From: Akkermansia muciniphila
GTDB lineage: Bacteria > Verrucomicrobiota > Verrucomicrobiia > Verrucomicrobiales > Akkermansiaceae
Assembly: GCF_040616545.1 (NCBI RefSeq)
Contig: NZ_CP156688.1
Location: 310,001-374,000 of the forward strand
Direction of reading: 5' to 3'
Length of the DNA: 64,000 bases
Under the pieces are notes generated by a model. That model had not been told where the DNA came from. It made no database searches and saw only the letters and a list, made by a program, of their open reading frames with translations. Made by a program: the position numbers and the translations under genes. Numbering within the stretch: position 1 is the stretch's first letter; every line of letters begins with the position of its first letter. Of the stretch, positions 28,161 through 36,836 are shown piece by piece.

Positions 28161-29567
28161 TCAAAGCACCATGGCGCTTCCCAGTTGCGCGATGGAAACG
28201 GGATTGGGCTGCCGTTCCCTGAGCGCCTCAGCCAGGGCGCGGGAGGCCTTCTCCTCCCCGTGCGCCAGAATGATATTCCTTTTGGGCCCTCCCGTCCTGT
28301 CAAAATATTCCAGCAGTTCCCCATGGTCCGCATGGCCGGAGAAGGAATCCATCTCCCGTATCCTGGCCCGGACGGTGTACTGCTTGCCCAGAATGGGAAC
28401 CTCCTTCCACCCGTCCATGATCTTGCGGCCCAGGGTATGTTCCGCGCAATAGCCCACAAAAAGGACCGTATTCTTCGGATTGCCGATGTTATTCGCCAGA
28501 TGGTGCAGGATGCGCCCCGCCTCACACATGCCGGAGGCGGAAATGATGATGGCCTGCTCACTCATCTTGTTCAGTTTCTGGGATTCCCCCACGGAGCGGA
28601 TGAGCCGCAACTGTTCAAAGCAGAACGGCTCCTTTTCCCGGAACAGGAAATCATACACCTCCTTGTTGAAGCACTCCGGGTGAATACGGAAAATCTCCGT
28701 GGCGCTCACGGCCATGGGACTGTCCACATATACATTCAGGGGGGGAAGCCTGCCTTCATGGTACGCCCGGTTGAACAGGTAAAGGAGCTGCTGGGTGCGC
28801 TCCACTGCAAAGGCGGGAATGTAAATGCGGCCGCCCAGGTCCAGAGCCTCCCGGATCACCCTGCAAAAGGCCTCGTCATCACGGGAGGGGGCTTCATGGA
28901 AACGGCCTCCGTAAGTACTCTCCATCAGCAGGATGTTCACATCCGGAACGGGCACGGGATCACGCAGGAGTTCATTATCCCCTCTCCCCACGTCTCCGGA
29001 AAACAGGAAGCGCTTCTTCCGCCCGTCTTCCCGGTCCTCAATATCCAGGCACACCTGCGCGGCCCCCAGAATATGGCCCGCATCATAAAACGTGAGCGTC
29101 ACGCCCGGAACGACGGGGATGGAACGTTCATACCCGATATTCACGAACTGGCGCATGCACCGTTCCGCGTCCTGTTCGGAATAAGTAGGATAAACTTCCG
29201 GCTGCTGAATGCCCCGGCGCTTATTCATCTTATTGATAAACGCGCAGTCGTGCTCCTGGATGCGGGCGGCATCCGCCAGCATGATCTGGCAAAGGTCCCG
29301 GGTAGCAAACGTACTGTAAATATTCCCCTGAAACCCCTGCTTCACCAGATTGGGAAGATTGCCGGAATGGTCAATGTGCGCATGGGAAAGAATAACCGCA
29401 TCCACCTCCGCCGGAGAAAAATAGGGAAAATCCTTGTTGATGTGCCAGGCCTCCTCACGCCGCCCCTGATACATGCCGCAATCCAGAAGAATCCTGCTCC
29501 CATTCACCTCCAGCAAATGCTGGGACCCCGTCGTCGTACCTGCCGCGCCGCAAAAATGAATTTTCAT
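28161..29567 (-). CDS. MBL-fold beta-CASP ribonuclease-like metallohydrolase
   Basis: A 468-residue protein of the YSH1/CPSF73-like group. The metallo-beta-lactamase signature SHAHIDHSGNLPNL (HxHxDH) supplies the zinc ligands. It is followed by a beta-CASP domain and an RNA-specificity C-terminal domain (ISASGMCEAGRILHHL, then FSGHADHGELLEYF). These enzymes are RNA exo/endonucleases in bacteria and archaea. The start is MKIHFCGAAGTTTGS, which is the typical N-terminus of the group. No signal peptide is present, so it acts in the cytoplasm. It stands alone, with about 600 bases of non-coding sequence upstream. Confidence 0.9.
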   Translation of the reverse strand: MKIHFCGAAGTTTGSQHLLEVNGSRILLDCGMYQGRREEAWHINKDFPYFSPAEVDAVILSHAHIDHSGNLPNLVKQGFQGNIYSTFATRDLCQIMLADAARIQEHDCAFINKMNKRRGIQQPEVYPTYSEQDAERCMRQFVNIGYERSIPVVPGVTLTFYDAGHILGAAQVCLDIEDREDGRKKRFLFSGDVGRGDNELLRDPVPVPDVNILLMESTYGGRFHEAPSRDDEAFCRVIREALDLGGRIYIPAFAVERTQQLLYLFNRAYHEGRLPPLNVYVDSPMAVSATEIFRIHPECFNKEVYDFLFREKEPFCFEQLRLIRSVGESQKLNKMSEQAIIISASGMCEAGRILHHLANNIGNPKNTVLFVGYCAEHTLGRKIMDGWKEVPILGKQYTVRARIREMDSFSGHADHGELLEYFDRTGGPKRNIILAHGEEKASRALAEALRERQPNPVSIAQLGSAMVL

Positions 29568-30172
29568 TAATACATGTGTACAACATGCCTCCGGTCAACG
29601 CAAGAAATCAGTGCCTTCCGGGATGATGAATTTCATATGCCCGTGCTCACAATTTCAAGTTCCCGGCATTGACTCTCACCCATCACAATTCTTCATGCCC
29701 ACGCTGCACGTTTTCCTTAAAAAATTCTTACCCCGCAGAGGGGGCCCTGAACCGGGAAAAGCAAAAAGCTGGTTGCCCTTCAAGAAAGGCCAAACGTAAA
29801 AACGGCCAGAAATGGAAGAAATCATGAAATAGACGGAGAAAGAGCTGCAATGAAATCCACTCTTCTTTCTATTTTCAATAATTCAATTCCTCATACTCCC
29901 CACGGCGAACCGGAAATAGACCGCCTGCCGTCATCCCAAAGAGAATGATGGCCAATTCAGACAAGCTGTTCAAATCCATTCATTCCGGAAAGCCTTAAAA
30001 CCGGACTTCCATGCCCGTTCCACAAAAAATCAACGCAGCCGCCCATGAGGCTAATGCAGGATCATATGATTTCACCTTCACATCCGCCAGCCCGGCGGGA
30101 TGCTTCAAGGAAATCCGCGGAAAAAGGATGGGAAAATCCCGCCAGGTTATGATTGCCGCGGCGCGATGGAAG
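29568..30172. other. Long intergenic region without a supported gene
   Basis: The 605 bases between the beta-CASP gene and tatA are AT-richer than the flanks. Short open frames exist (for example 29850-29948 plus, 32 residues, and 29611-29799 plus, 62 residues), but none has coding character, a ribosome site or a recognisable sequence. The stretch around 30110-30160 contains a weak inverted repeat. It may hold promoters or a decayed gene. Confidence 0.5.
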
Positions 30173-30472
30173 TTATTTATCTTCCGGCTTGGTTTCCAGG
30201 GGCTTCTCCACTTCCACGTCAATGGGCTGGGAAAGCTCGGGAGAGGGACGGGACTCCGGCTTGGAGGCGGGAGCATCGCTCATGGTTTCCTTCTCCGTCT
30301 TCAGCAGTTCTTCTTCAAACTCGGACTTGGCCTTCTTGAATTCTCCCAGGCTCTTGCCCAGGCCGCGGGCGAATTCCGGGAGTTTCTTAGCGCCGAACAG
30401 CAGGAAGACAATCACCAGAATGGCGATAATCTCCGGCGTTCCCAGTCCAAAAATTGCTAACGTGTTCATCAT
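30173..30472 (-). CDS. tatA: Twin-arginine translocase subunit TatA
   Basis: This 99-residue protein forms the pore of the Tat system for folded proteins. The short N-terminal helix ([25 protein letters not shown]) has the FGxxKLPE hinge that defines TatA/E, followed by an amphipathic helix and an acidic, Pro/Ser-rich tail. A double ATG (30472 and 30469) leaves the start uncertain by one codon. It is separated from the Sel1 gene upstream by 57 bases and may be co-transcribed. tatB and tatC are not in this window. Confidence 0.9.
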   Translation of the reverse strand: MMNTLAIFGLGTPEIIAILVIVFLLFGAKKLPEFARGLGKSLGEFKKAKSEFEEELLKTEKETMSDAPASKPESRPSPELSQPIDVEVEKPLETKPEDK

Positions 30473-30529
30473 GGAGTGCTACGGTCTTTTTAACAGATTT
30501 TTTTCATGCCGGATACCTCATAATACGCT

Positions 30530-31957
30530 TCATGCGTCATCGGAGGATTCCTGTTCCTGTTTTTGCTGCTCCGCAAGCCTTCTGACGGCAAAACGGTGGA
30601 AACGCCAAACGACCAGGAAGATTACCAGGGAAAGCGCAGCCATGCTGCCCCACAGCAGCCCGAACGCGGCGGAGGCCGCCCCTTCATCCCCCAGTTCTCC
30701 AGCCTGGTTCCAATAATAATAGGACAGCACCGGATTCCAGGACAGAGAACTGCCGGGCAGAAGATGGAGCCGCGCCATGCGGTTCATGGCCGGCAGATAG
30801 GCCGCCTGGGCGGAGGCTTTCATCAGGGAATCCCCCTGCGCGTCATCGCCCCGTGTATAATACACCTGGGCCAGCATGTACATGGCCTTGGGGTCCCCCG
30901 TAGCGTCTGCCGCGCGCCGCAGCAGCCTGTAGGCTTCATCTGCATCCAGTTCCCCGCCTTTCCCGTTCTGGAGCAATTCCGCGGCCTTCAGGGCGGCAGG
31001 GGGGTAACCGATGGCGGCGGCTTCACGGTACAGGGCCAGCGCACGCGCCGCCTGTTCTGCGGAAGGAGTTCCTTCCATCAGCATATCAGCCAGGGCCGCC
31101 ATGCTGTAGGGGTCTTTCCATTCCGCGCCTTTTTCAAACCAGTTGAGGGCTTTTTCCCGGTCAGGGGGCATATGCCTGCCGTCCCGGTACATCATGCCCA
31201 GTTCCATTACGGCGCCCAGATCCTTCCGGCTGGCCGCCTTTTCAAACCATTCCACGGCCTTGGCCGCGTCCTGCGGGACGCCCAGGCCATCCCGGTACTT
31301 GAACGCCAGAAGCCCCTGCGCCGTCAGGTTGCCGCTTTCCGCCGCGCGGAGAAGGTACGGAACCGACTTTTCCGGAGAGCTGTCCGGAACCAGCTTCCGT
31401 TCATAAACAAGGGCCGCCCACAACGCCGCCTTGGAGTCACCGGCGTCCGCCTCTTTCCTCCACGTTTGGAGGGCTTTTTCATAATAGCGGTCTGCCGTTT
31501 CCTCATCCTTCGGACCGCCCGTTCCCTTGGAGGCCATTACAGCCACCTGGTACTGTGCCGCGGCATTGCCGCTGTCAGCGGCGCGGGCAAACCAATACCG
31601 GGCCTTTTCCAGATTTTTGGGATACAGGCGGCTGCCTGTATAAAACAGCTTGCCCAAATCCAGCATGGAATCCACGTCACCGCCATTGGCCTCCTTCTCT
31701 ACCAGGGAAACGTATTCAGACATCCATTTGGACGTCTCCGGGGCATTTCCCTCCACATCATAGTGCACCGCCAGCTCCCGCGCGGCAGCCTTATCCCCGT
31801 TCAGGGCTTTCTCCCGGAGGCCGGACAGATAAGCCCCAAAATCTCCCTCACCGGCTGACGCCGGGGAGGGAGCATCCTGAGATGCATGAAGCGGAGGCTG
31901 AACGAGGCACAGCCCCCACAATCCGGCAAGGAGCCACCATTTGCAATGCTTCTTCAT
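30530..31957 (-). CDS. Sel1-repeat membrane protein
   Basis: A 475-residue protein starts at MKKHCKWWLLAGLWGLC (ATG at 31957, a signal sequence), and the ATG five codons upstream is rejected. At least eight Sel1-like repeats follow (AAAQYQVAVMASKGTGGPKD, LGAVMELGMMYRDGRHMP, AMYMLAQVYYTRGDDAQ). The C-terminus has a transmembrane helix (LLWGSMAALSLVIFLVVW) and a Gln/Glu-rich cytoplasmic tail. The Sel1 domain is therefore periplasmic, with a membrane anchor at the end. It lies 18 bases downstream of the pseudouridine synthase, so it is likely in that operon. The function is unknown; Sel1 proteins are usually adaptors. Confidence 0.82.
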   Translation of the reverse strand: MKKHCKWWLLAGLWGLCLVQPPLHASQDAPSPASAGEGDFGAYLSGLREKALNGDKAAARELAVHYDVEGNAPETSKWMSEYVSLVEKEANGGDVDSMLDLGKLFYTGSRLYPKNLEKARYWFARAADSGNAAAQYQVAVMASKGTGGPKDEETADRYYEKALQTWRKEADAGDSKAALWAALVYERKLVPDSSPEKSVPYLLRAAESGNLTAQGLLAFKYRDGLGVPQDAAKAVEWFEKAASRKDLGAVMELGMMYRDGRHMPPDREKALNWFEKGAEWKDPYSMAALADMLMEGTPSAEQAARALALYREAAAIGYPPAALKAAELLQNGKGGELDADEAYRLLRRAADATGDPKAMYMLAQVYYTRGDDAQGDSLMKASAQAAYLPAMNRMARLHLLPGSSLSWNPVLSYYYWNQAGELGDEGAASAAFGLLWGSMAALSLVIFLVVWRFHRFAVRRLAEQQKQEQESSDDA

Positions 31958-31975
31958 ACCGGAACAAGTCAATCA

Positions 31976-33718
31976 TTAACGGCCTCTGTTTCCGCGGGAG
32001 AACCCGCCGGAGGACCTGCCGCCAAAGCCCGGTTTGCGAAAACCTCCTTCACGGCGGTCACCACCAAATCCGCCTTCGCGGCGCTGGAACCCACCCTCAC
32101 GGCGATCTCCACCAAATCCGCCTTCACGGCGTTTGAAGCCTCCTTCGCGACGGTCTCCTCCGAACCCGCCTTCACGGCGCTGGAAGCCACCCTCGCGGCG
32201 GTCTCCTCCAAATCCGCCTTCACGGCGCTGGAAACCTCCCTCGCGGCGGTCTCCACCGAATCCGCCTTCACGGCGCTGGAAGCCTCCCTCACGACGGTCA
32301 CCACCGAATCCGCCTTCACGGCGTTTGAAGCCTCCCTCGCGGCGGTCTCCTCCAAATCCGCCTTCGCGGCGCTGGAACCCACCCTCACGGCGATCTCCAC
32401 CGAATCCGCCTTCGCGGCGCTGGAACCCACCCTCACGACGGTCTCCTCCGAATCCGCCTTCGCGGCGCTGGAACCCACCCTCACGGCGATCTCCACCAAA
32501 TCCGCCTTCACGGCGTTTGAAGCCTCCTTCGCGACGGTCACCACCGAATCCGCCTTCGCGGCGCTGGAACCCACCCTCACGGCGATCTCCACCGAATCCG
32601 CCTTCGCGGCGCTGGAACCCACCCTCACGGCGATCTCCACCAAATCCGCCTTCACGGCGCTGGAAGCCTCCCTCGCGGCGGTCTCCTCTGAATCCGCCTT
32701 CGCGGCGCTGGAAGCCTCCCTCACGACGATTTCCACCGAATCCGCGTTCACGGGGACGGAACCCGGAATCATCCCGAAGGTCTTCACCTTCCTTGATTTC
32801 ATCCTCGTCCTCCGTATCCGCAAAGCGGGTCTTCATTTCCGGAGTAGGTTCATAAGAATCCCCGGCTTCAAAATCTTCCGGATTAAATACATAACCTTCA
32901 TCGGAATCAGCGCTCTTCCCGCCCTGTTCTCCCTTGGCGGAAGTCCCGGCGACAAGCTGGGAAGCGCCCAGGTACTTGCGCTGGCGGGGAGGATTCTTCA
33001 GCAGAAGGGCTACGTCCGCATCATCCAGGAATCTCCAGCTTCCGGGTTCCAGATCGCCCCCCCACAGGGAACCGATGCGCACGCGCACCAGCTTGCGGAC
33101 TCGGAGGCCCAGGCACTGGAACATCTGGCGCACCTGGCGCTTCAGCCCCTGTTCCAGAACAATGCAGGCGCGGCGCGCGGAAGCGCGGCAGACGTACTTG
33201 GCCTTGGCATTGCCTTCCGGAATGCGGACTCCGCGCAGAAACTGCATCAGCACGGAATTGTCAAAATTCTGATCTACCGTCACCCAGTATTCCTTCTCAA
33301 TCCCGCCGGTGGGGTGGGAAAGGGTCTGGGTCAGTTCCCCCTTGTTCGTCATGATCAGGAGGCCTTCGGAATCGGCATCCAGCCGTCCCACGTAATTCAA
33401 ATGGCGCAGGCGCGGCGGCAGCAGGTCGTAAACAGTGCCTATGGCCCCCTGGGCTTCACGGCTGCATACGTACCCGCGGGGCTTGTTCAACAGCACCACG
33501 ACTTCCTCCATGGGGGTCATGTGGCGGCCGTCCACTTTCACGAAATCTTTCTCCGTCACCCTCATTCCGGGCGTATCAATAACCTTCCCGTTCACTTCCA
33601 CGCGTCCTTCCTCAATCAGTCTGTCGGCCACCCGGCGGGAATCAATGCCGCAGGATGCGAGGAATTTATTAATGCGGATACCTCCGTTTTCTTCGGAGCC
33701 ATGTTGTTCTTCACTCAT
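31976..33718 (-). CDS. RsuA/RluB-family pseudouridine synthase with long RGG-type repeat tail
   Basis: A 580-residue protein. Residues 14-60 form an S4 RNA-binding domain (INKFLASCGIDSRRVADRL). Residues about 75-220 are the catalytic domain, with GRLDADSEGLLIMTNKG carrying the catalytic Asp114. It modifies uridine in ribosomal RNA, and RluB (23S) or RsuA (16S) cannot be told apart here. The family normally ends near residue 240-290. Here, after an acidic linker, 14 full 16-residue repeats (FGGDRREGGFQRREGG) and one partial repeat extend the protein to 580 residues. The tail is basic, Gly/Arg rich, and resembles eukaryotic RGG boxes. The downstream Sel1 gene begins 18 bases after the stop. Confidence 0.9.
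   Translation of the reverse strand: MSEEQHGSEENGGIRINKFLASCGIDSRRVADRLIEEGRVEVNGKVIDTPGMRVTEKDFVKVDGRHMTPMEEVVVLLNKPRGYVCSREAQGAIGTVYDLLPPRLRHLNYVGRLDADSEGLLIMTNKGELTQTLSHPTGGIEKEYWVTVDQNFDNSVLMQFLRGVRIPEGNAKAKYVCRASARRACIVLEQGLKRQVRQMFQCLGLRVRKLVRVRIGSLWGGDLEPGSWRFLDDADVALLLKNPPRQRKYLGASQLVAGTSAKGEQGGKSADSDEGYVFNPEDFEAGDSYEPTPEMKTRFADTEDEDEIKEGEDLRDDSGFRPRERGFGGNRREGGFQRREGGFRGDRREGGFQRREGGFGGDRREGGFQRREGGFGGDRREGGFQRREGGFGGDRREGGFKRREGGFGGDRREGGFQRREGGFGGDRREGGFQRREGGFGGDRREGGFQRREGGFGGDRREGGFKRREGGFGGDRREGGFQRREGGFGGDRREGGFQRREGGFGGDRREGGFQRREGGFGGDRREGGFKRREGGFGGDRREGGFQRREGGFGGDRREGGFRKPGFGGRSSGGFSRGNRGR
32039..32740. repeat. 48-bp tandem repeat array inside the pseudouridine synthase gene
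   Basis: This is a 14.6-unit array of a 48-base unit that encodes FGGDRREGGFQRREGG on the minus strand. The tenth-plus-one residue is Gln in most units and Lys in units 5, 9 and 13, so the array has a 192-base higher-order period of four units. The ends are diverged (FGGN and FRGD in units 1 and 2). Because the unit is a multiple of three, length changes keep the reading frame. Confidence 0.93.
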
Positions 33719-33822
33719 ATTGGTATAATGTCCGCTATCTCAGCGGATGGTTTTGTATTGTTTGTATTACGGCAATTTGCGCCCCCAAAAAAAGAGGGAA
33801 GGCCTTCTTTGCCGGAAGAAAA

Positions 33823-33855
33823 AAGCCTCTCGGTTCATAGACATCCGAGAGGCTT
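33823..33855 (-). terminator. Intrinsic terminator after the small basic protein gene
   Basis: An 11-bp perfect stem (AAGCCTCTCGG with CCGAGAGGCTT) is followed by T residues on the minus strand, 70 bases after the stop at 33926. Confidence 0.85.
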
Positions 33856-33925
33856 CCTGTATTAGGAAAATGACTTGCCGTGCATAACTCCGCCGGGAAA
33901 CTCTCCGGAGGGGGTAAAAGCAGGC

Positions 33926-34081
33926 TTAAGCTTCATGCTTGGTCTTCGGCAGGCCGAGGGGGCTTTGGCCCTTCTTCCATTCGCCGCGTTCCTTGAGAAG
34001 CTTGACGCGTTCAAAACGCTTCAGGACGGAACGCTTGCCGCCTACGGTACCGGTTGCTTTGAGGCTGGAATGCTTGGACAT
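33926..34081 (-). CDS. Small basic protein, Chlamydiae/Verrucomicrobiae family
   Basis: A 51-residue gene below many ORF-size thresholds. The protein reads MSKHSSLKATGTVGGKRSVL, then basic residues (KRFERVKLLKERGEW) and ends PLGLPKTKHEA. It matches the small basic protein family (TIGR04137-like) that I know only from Chlamydiae and Verrucomicrobiae, which helps place the organism. Its high Lys/Arg content suggests an RNA or ribosome contact, unproven. A strong terminator follows and a 120-base gap precedes it, so it is transcribed alone. Confidence 0.85.
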   Translation of the reverse strand: MSKHSSLKATGTVGGKRSVLKRFERVKLLKERGEWKKGQSPLGLPKTKHEA

Positions 34082-34203
34082 GATCTTGTGTTTTGTAAAA
34101 GGTTCAGAAAGGTGCTTTACACCACCCTCGCGGTGGCAGGCGAGGTCTTATAACGGAAGGCCCTGGTCTTGGCAAGAGAAATTTGACGCGCCGGTCAAAT
34201 ATC

Positions 34204-34923
34204 TCATTCCATGGCATCCTCCGGATGCGTCTTCAGCCACTCCCTCCATAAATCCGGACGGTTCAGCCGCGTACGCTCCAGGGACTTCCCGTGCTTCCAC
34301 TTTTCAATGGCGGGGTGGTTGCCGCCCAGGAGGATGTCCGGAACGGCCAGCCCGCGGAACACGTTCGGCTTGGTATAGGCGGGAGCCTCCAGAAGGCCGT
34401 TGGAAAAAGACTCCTCCACGGAAGAGCGTTCATCCCCCAGCACGCCGGGAATCAGGCGCGCCACGGCATCAATCACCACCACGGCGGCAATCGCCCCGTT
34501 CGTGAGAATATAATCTCCGATGGACAGCTCCACATCCACCAGTTCTTCCACCACGCGGTGGTCCACCCCCTCATAATGCCCGCAGAGGATGATGAGGTGG
34601 CCGCCGGATGCGGCCAGCTCCCCGGCCAGGGACTGATTGAAGGTGCGGCCCTGCGGAGTCATCAGCACCACGCGCGTTTCCGGCCTGCGGAGTTCCTCCA
34701 CGGCGGCAAAAATGGGTTCCGGTTTCAGCAGCATGCCCTGCCCGCCTCCGCAAAGGTAGTCGTCCGTCTTGCGGTGTTTGTCCACCGTCCAGTCACGGAT
34801 GTTATGGCAGCGCACCTCCACCAGCCCCTTTTCACGGGCCTTCCCCAGGATACTGCCGCCCAGGGGGGCTTCCACCATCTCCGGGAACAGGGACAGAACA
34901 TCAATAATCAGTTCAGCGGCCAT
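34204..34923 (-). CDS. trmD: tRNA (guanine-37-N1)-methyltransferase
   Basis: A 239-residue SPOUT-fold enzyme that methylates G37 next to the anticodon and prevents frameshifting. The family N-terminus (IDVLSLFPEMVEAPLGGSIL), the loop GGGQGMLLKPEP and the SAM knot region CGHYEGVDHRVVEELVDVE followed by SIGDYILTNG are all seen. It starts 11 bases after prfB stops on the same strand, so the two share a transcript. Here it travels with release factor 2, not with rpsP/rimM/rplS as in many bacteria. Confidence 0.96.
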   Translation of the reverse strand: MAAELIIDVLSLFPEMVEAPLGGSILGKAREKGLVEVRCHNIRDWTVDKHRKTDDYLCGGGQGMLLKPEPIFAAVEELRRPETRVVLMTPQGRTFNQSLAGELAASGGHLIILCGHYEGVDHRVVEELVDVELSIGDYILTNGAIAAVVVIDAVARLIPGVLGDERSSVEESFSNGLLEAPAYTKPNVFRGLAVPDILLGGNHPAIEKWKHGKSLERTRLNRPDLWREWLKTHPEDAME

Positions 34924-34934
34924 AAGGGAAACCG

Positions 34935-36054
34935 TCAGCGTTCGCGCTTGTGGCCGCGCAGCATGGCCTCAATGAAGGGGTCCAGGTTGCCGTCCATCAC
35001 GTCCTGAATATTGCCGGACTCCACGCCCGTGCGCAAATCCTTGACCATTTGGTAAGGCTGGAAGACATAGGAACGGATCTGGTTGCCCCAGCCGATGTCC
35101 CCCTTCTCACTATACTGGCGGTCGGCTTCAGCCTGCTTCTTGTCTTCCTCAATCTGGTACAGCTTGGCGCGCAGCATGTTCATGGCCTCCTCCTTGTTCC
35201 GGAGCTGGCTGCGCTCGTTCTGGCAGGCCACAATCACTCCGGAGGGAATGTGCGTGATGCGCACGGCGGTTTCCACCTTGTTCACGTTCTGGCCGCCCTT
35301 GCCGCCGGAACGGTAGGTGTCCACCTTCAAATCCTTATCCAGAATCTCAATATTGATGGAATCGGAAACTTCCGGCGTGGCATCCAGGGAAGCGAAGGAA
35401 GTGTGCCGCTTCCCTGCGGAATCAAAGGGAGAAATGCGCACCAGGCGGTGAATGCCGCGCTCATTCTTCAAATAACCGTAGGCGTACTCTCCATCCACCT
35501 TCAAGGTCACGGAACGGATGCCAGCGTCATCCCCGTCCGTACTTTCCAGATAAGTCACGGAAAAACCGCGGCGCTCACACCAGCGGATATACATGCGCAG
35601 CAGCATGGACGCCCAGTCACAGGCTTCCGTGCCGCCGGCTCCGGCGTGGATGGTCACGTAACAGGAAGCCTGGTCCTGCGGACTGTTCAGCAAAGTCAGC
35701 AGCTCAAAATCCGCCAGGGATTTCTGCCATTTGGCAAACTCCTCCACGGCCTCCCGGCCCAGGTCGTCGTCATCCGCCTCCTGGGCCAGTTCAATGGTGG
35801 CGTCAATATCCTCCAGCCTGGACTTCAGCCTGGAAAAGGCCTCCATTCTGTGTTTCAAGGGGTTCACTTCCGCCATCAGCGCCCGGGCGGCATTCTGGTC
35901 ATCCCAGAAATCCGGTGCGCTCATGCGTTCGTCCAACTCGGCCACTCGTTGTTGAATGCCGGCCAGGTCAAAGATAGCTCCCGAGCTCGGAAAGACGGCT
36001 GTGCAAAGCAGCCGTGTCGAGCGCCGAGAGATCTGCAGCGATATGGGGATCCAT
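34935..36054 (-). CDS. prfB: Peptide chain release factor 2, with programmed +1 frameshift
   Basis: RF2 terminates translation at UGA and UAA. The decoding tripeptide SPF (ISPFDSAGKRHTS) identifies RF2 rather than RF1, and the catalytic GGQ is in GGKGGQNVNKVETAVR. The real start is ATG at 36054. The first 28 codons (MDPHIAADLSALDTAALHSR and then LSELGSYL) end in CTT TGA C, and ribosomes must shift +1 at the TGA (35968-35970) to continue in the long frame. The product is 372 residues, close to the usual 365. The long frame alone appears to extend to 36104 but its first 45 codons are not the natural N-terminus. trmD follows in the same operon. Confidence 0.94.
35967..35982 (-). promoter_or_regulatory. 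prfB programmed frameshift element
   Basis: On the minus strand GGGAG (an internal Shine-Dalgarno-like sequence) is followed by CTAT and the slippery CTT TGA C. This is the same arrangement as the classical RF2 autoregulation site: low RF2 lets the ribosome pause at UGA and slip +1. Confidence 0.9.
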
Positions 36055-36297
36055 GCGCGGGAACCTACCACGAAACGGCTGAACGGAAAAGGGCAAAATA
36101 CCAATTCCCGCGGTCATGCGTTTTCATGGGGAAATTTCCTGTGGAGAACTTCGGAGGGTTTCTTCCAGGACCGGAAAAACGGGCTGCAAAGCTTGCGCCC
36201 CAACCGGGCTTTTCCGGTTTCCGGCCTTCATCAATTAACAGCCTCCAAAGCACAGCGGAGGCTTAATTCAAATCCCGCTGCCACCGGAACTAAACAC

Positions 36298-36699
36298 TTA
36301 CCGGGCGGAATCCTCCCCGGCGCCTTCAAAAGGCCGTATCCGGCAGGACTTGAGCTTTTCAATCTCCTCAAAAGTCATGATATGCTCAATCTGGCAGGCA
36401 ACCTCATTAGCGCGTTCTTCCGGAAGGGCAAGCTCCTCCCGCAGAAAATCAAACAGGATGCCATGGCTGACAATGATTTTTCCGGCGATCCGGCGTCCCT
36501 GGGGGGTCAGCTTGACCGGGGCGTACTGCGTATATTCCACCAATCCCATGTCCGCCAGCTGCTTCACGGCAGACGTCACGGAAGGCATCTTTACCTTAAG
36601 CATCTCTGCAATATCCCGCACCTGGGCCGTTCCGCTCTTTTCAGACAGCAGCCCGATGGCCTCCAGATAATCCTCATTGCTCTTGGTCAGCTCCAACAT
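36298..36699 (-). CDS. DtxR/MntR-type metal-dependent transcriptional regulator
   Basis: A 133-residue regulator. The N-terminal winged helix-turn-helix (SNEDYLEAIGLLSE, then VRDIAEMLKVKMPSVTSAVKQLADMGLV) and the downstream dimerisation region with metal-site candidates (SHGILFDFL, EHIMTFEEIEK) fit the iron/manganese-responsive family. There is no SH3-like third domain, so it is a two-domain MntR-like form. A near-palindrome sits in its upstream region (36751-36767) and may be the autoregulatory operator. It does not lie beside a metal transporter. Confidence 0.85.
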   Translation of the reverse strand: MLELTKSNEDYLEAIGLLSEKSGTAQVRDIAEMLKVKMPSVTSAVKQLADMGLVEYTQYAPVKLTPQGRRIAGKIIVSHGILFDFLREELALPEERANEVACQIEHIMTFEEIEKLKSCRIRPFEGAGEDSAR

Positions 36700-36750
36700 G
36701 GTATAAGAGAACAGTTAATCCCTTAGGCGAAACTAACTCAAGACTTTTTC

Positions 36751-36767
36751 CATTCAAATTTGGAATG
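36751..36767. promoter_or_regulatory. Near-palindrome upstream of the DtxR-type gene
   Basis: CATTC and GAATG flank a 7-base AT-rich centre, about 50 bases before the regulator's start. It could be a DtxR-type operator, but no consensus is confirmed. Confidence 0.3.
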
Positions 36768-36775
36768 AGAAAAAA

Positions 36776-36807
36776 AACCGCCGCGAATATCACTATTCGC
36801 GGCGGTT
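36776..36807 (-). terminator. Intrinsic terminator after rpsA
   Basis: A 14-bp perfect stem (AACCGCCGCGAATA with TATTCGCGGCGGTT), a 4-base loop, and a run of T residues on the minus strand, about 30 bases after the rpsA stop. Confidence 0.93.
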
Positions 36808-36836
36808 AAATCAATCAGTGAATTACGGAGATAAGC

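Noticed and set aside
29611-29799. 62-residue plus-strand open frame in the long intergenic region
   Set aside because: Its composition is not protein-like, it has no ribosome site, and its sequence matches nothing I know.
32039-32740. CRISPR array
   Set aside because: The units are contiguous 48-base coding repeats with no unique spacers between them, and no cas gene is nearby.
31886-33865. 659-residue plus-strand open frame across the repeat array
   Set aside because: It is the antisense of the 48-bp repeat and of the pseudouridine synthase. Its product is a repetitive shadow (words like SAFAALEPTLTAIST) with no start context or homology, and its existence follows from the repeat unit being a multiple of three.
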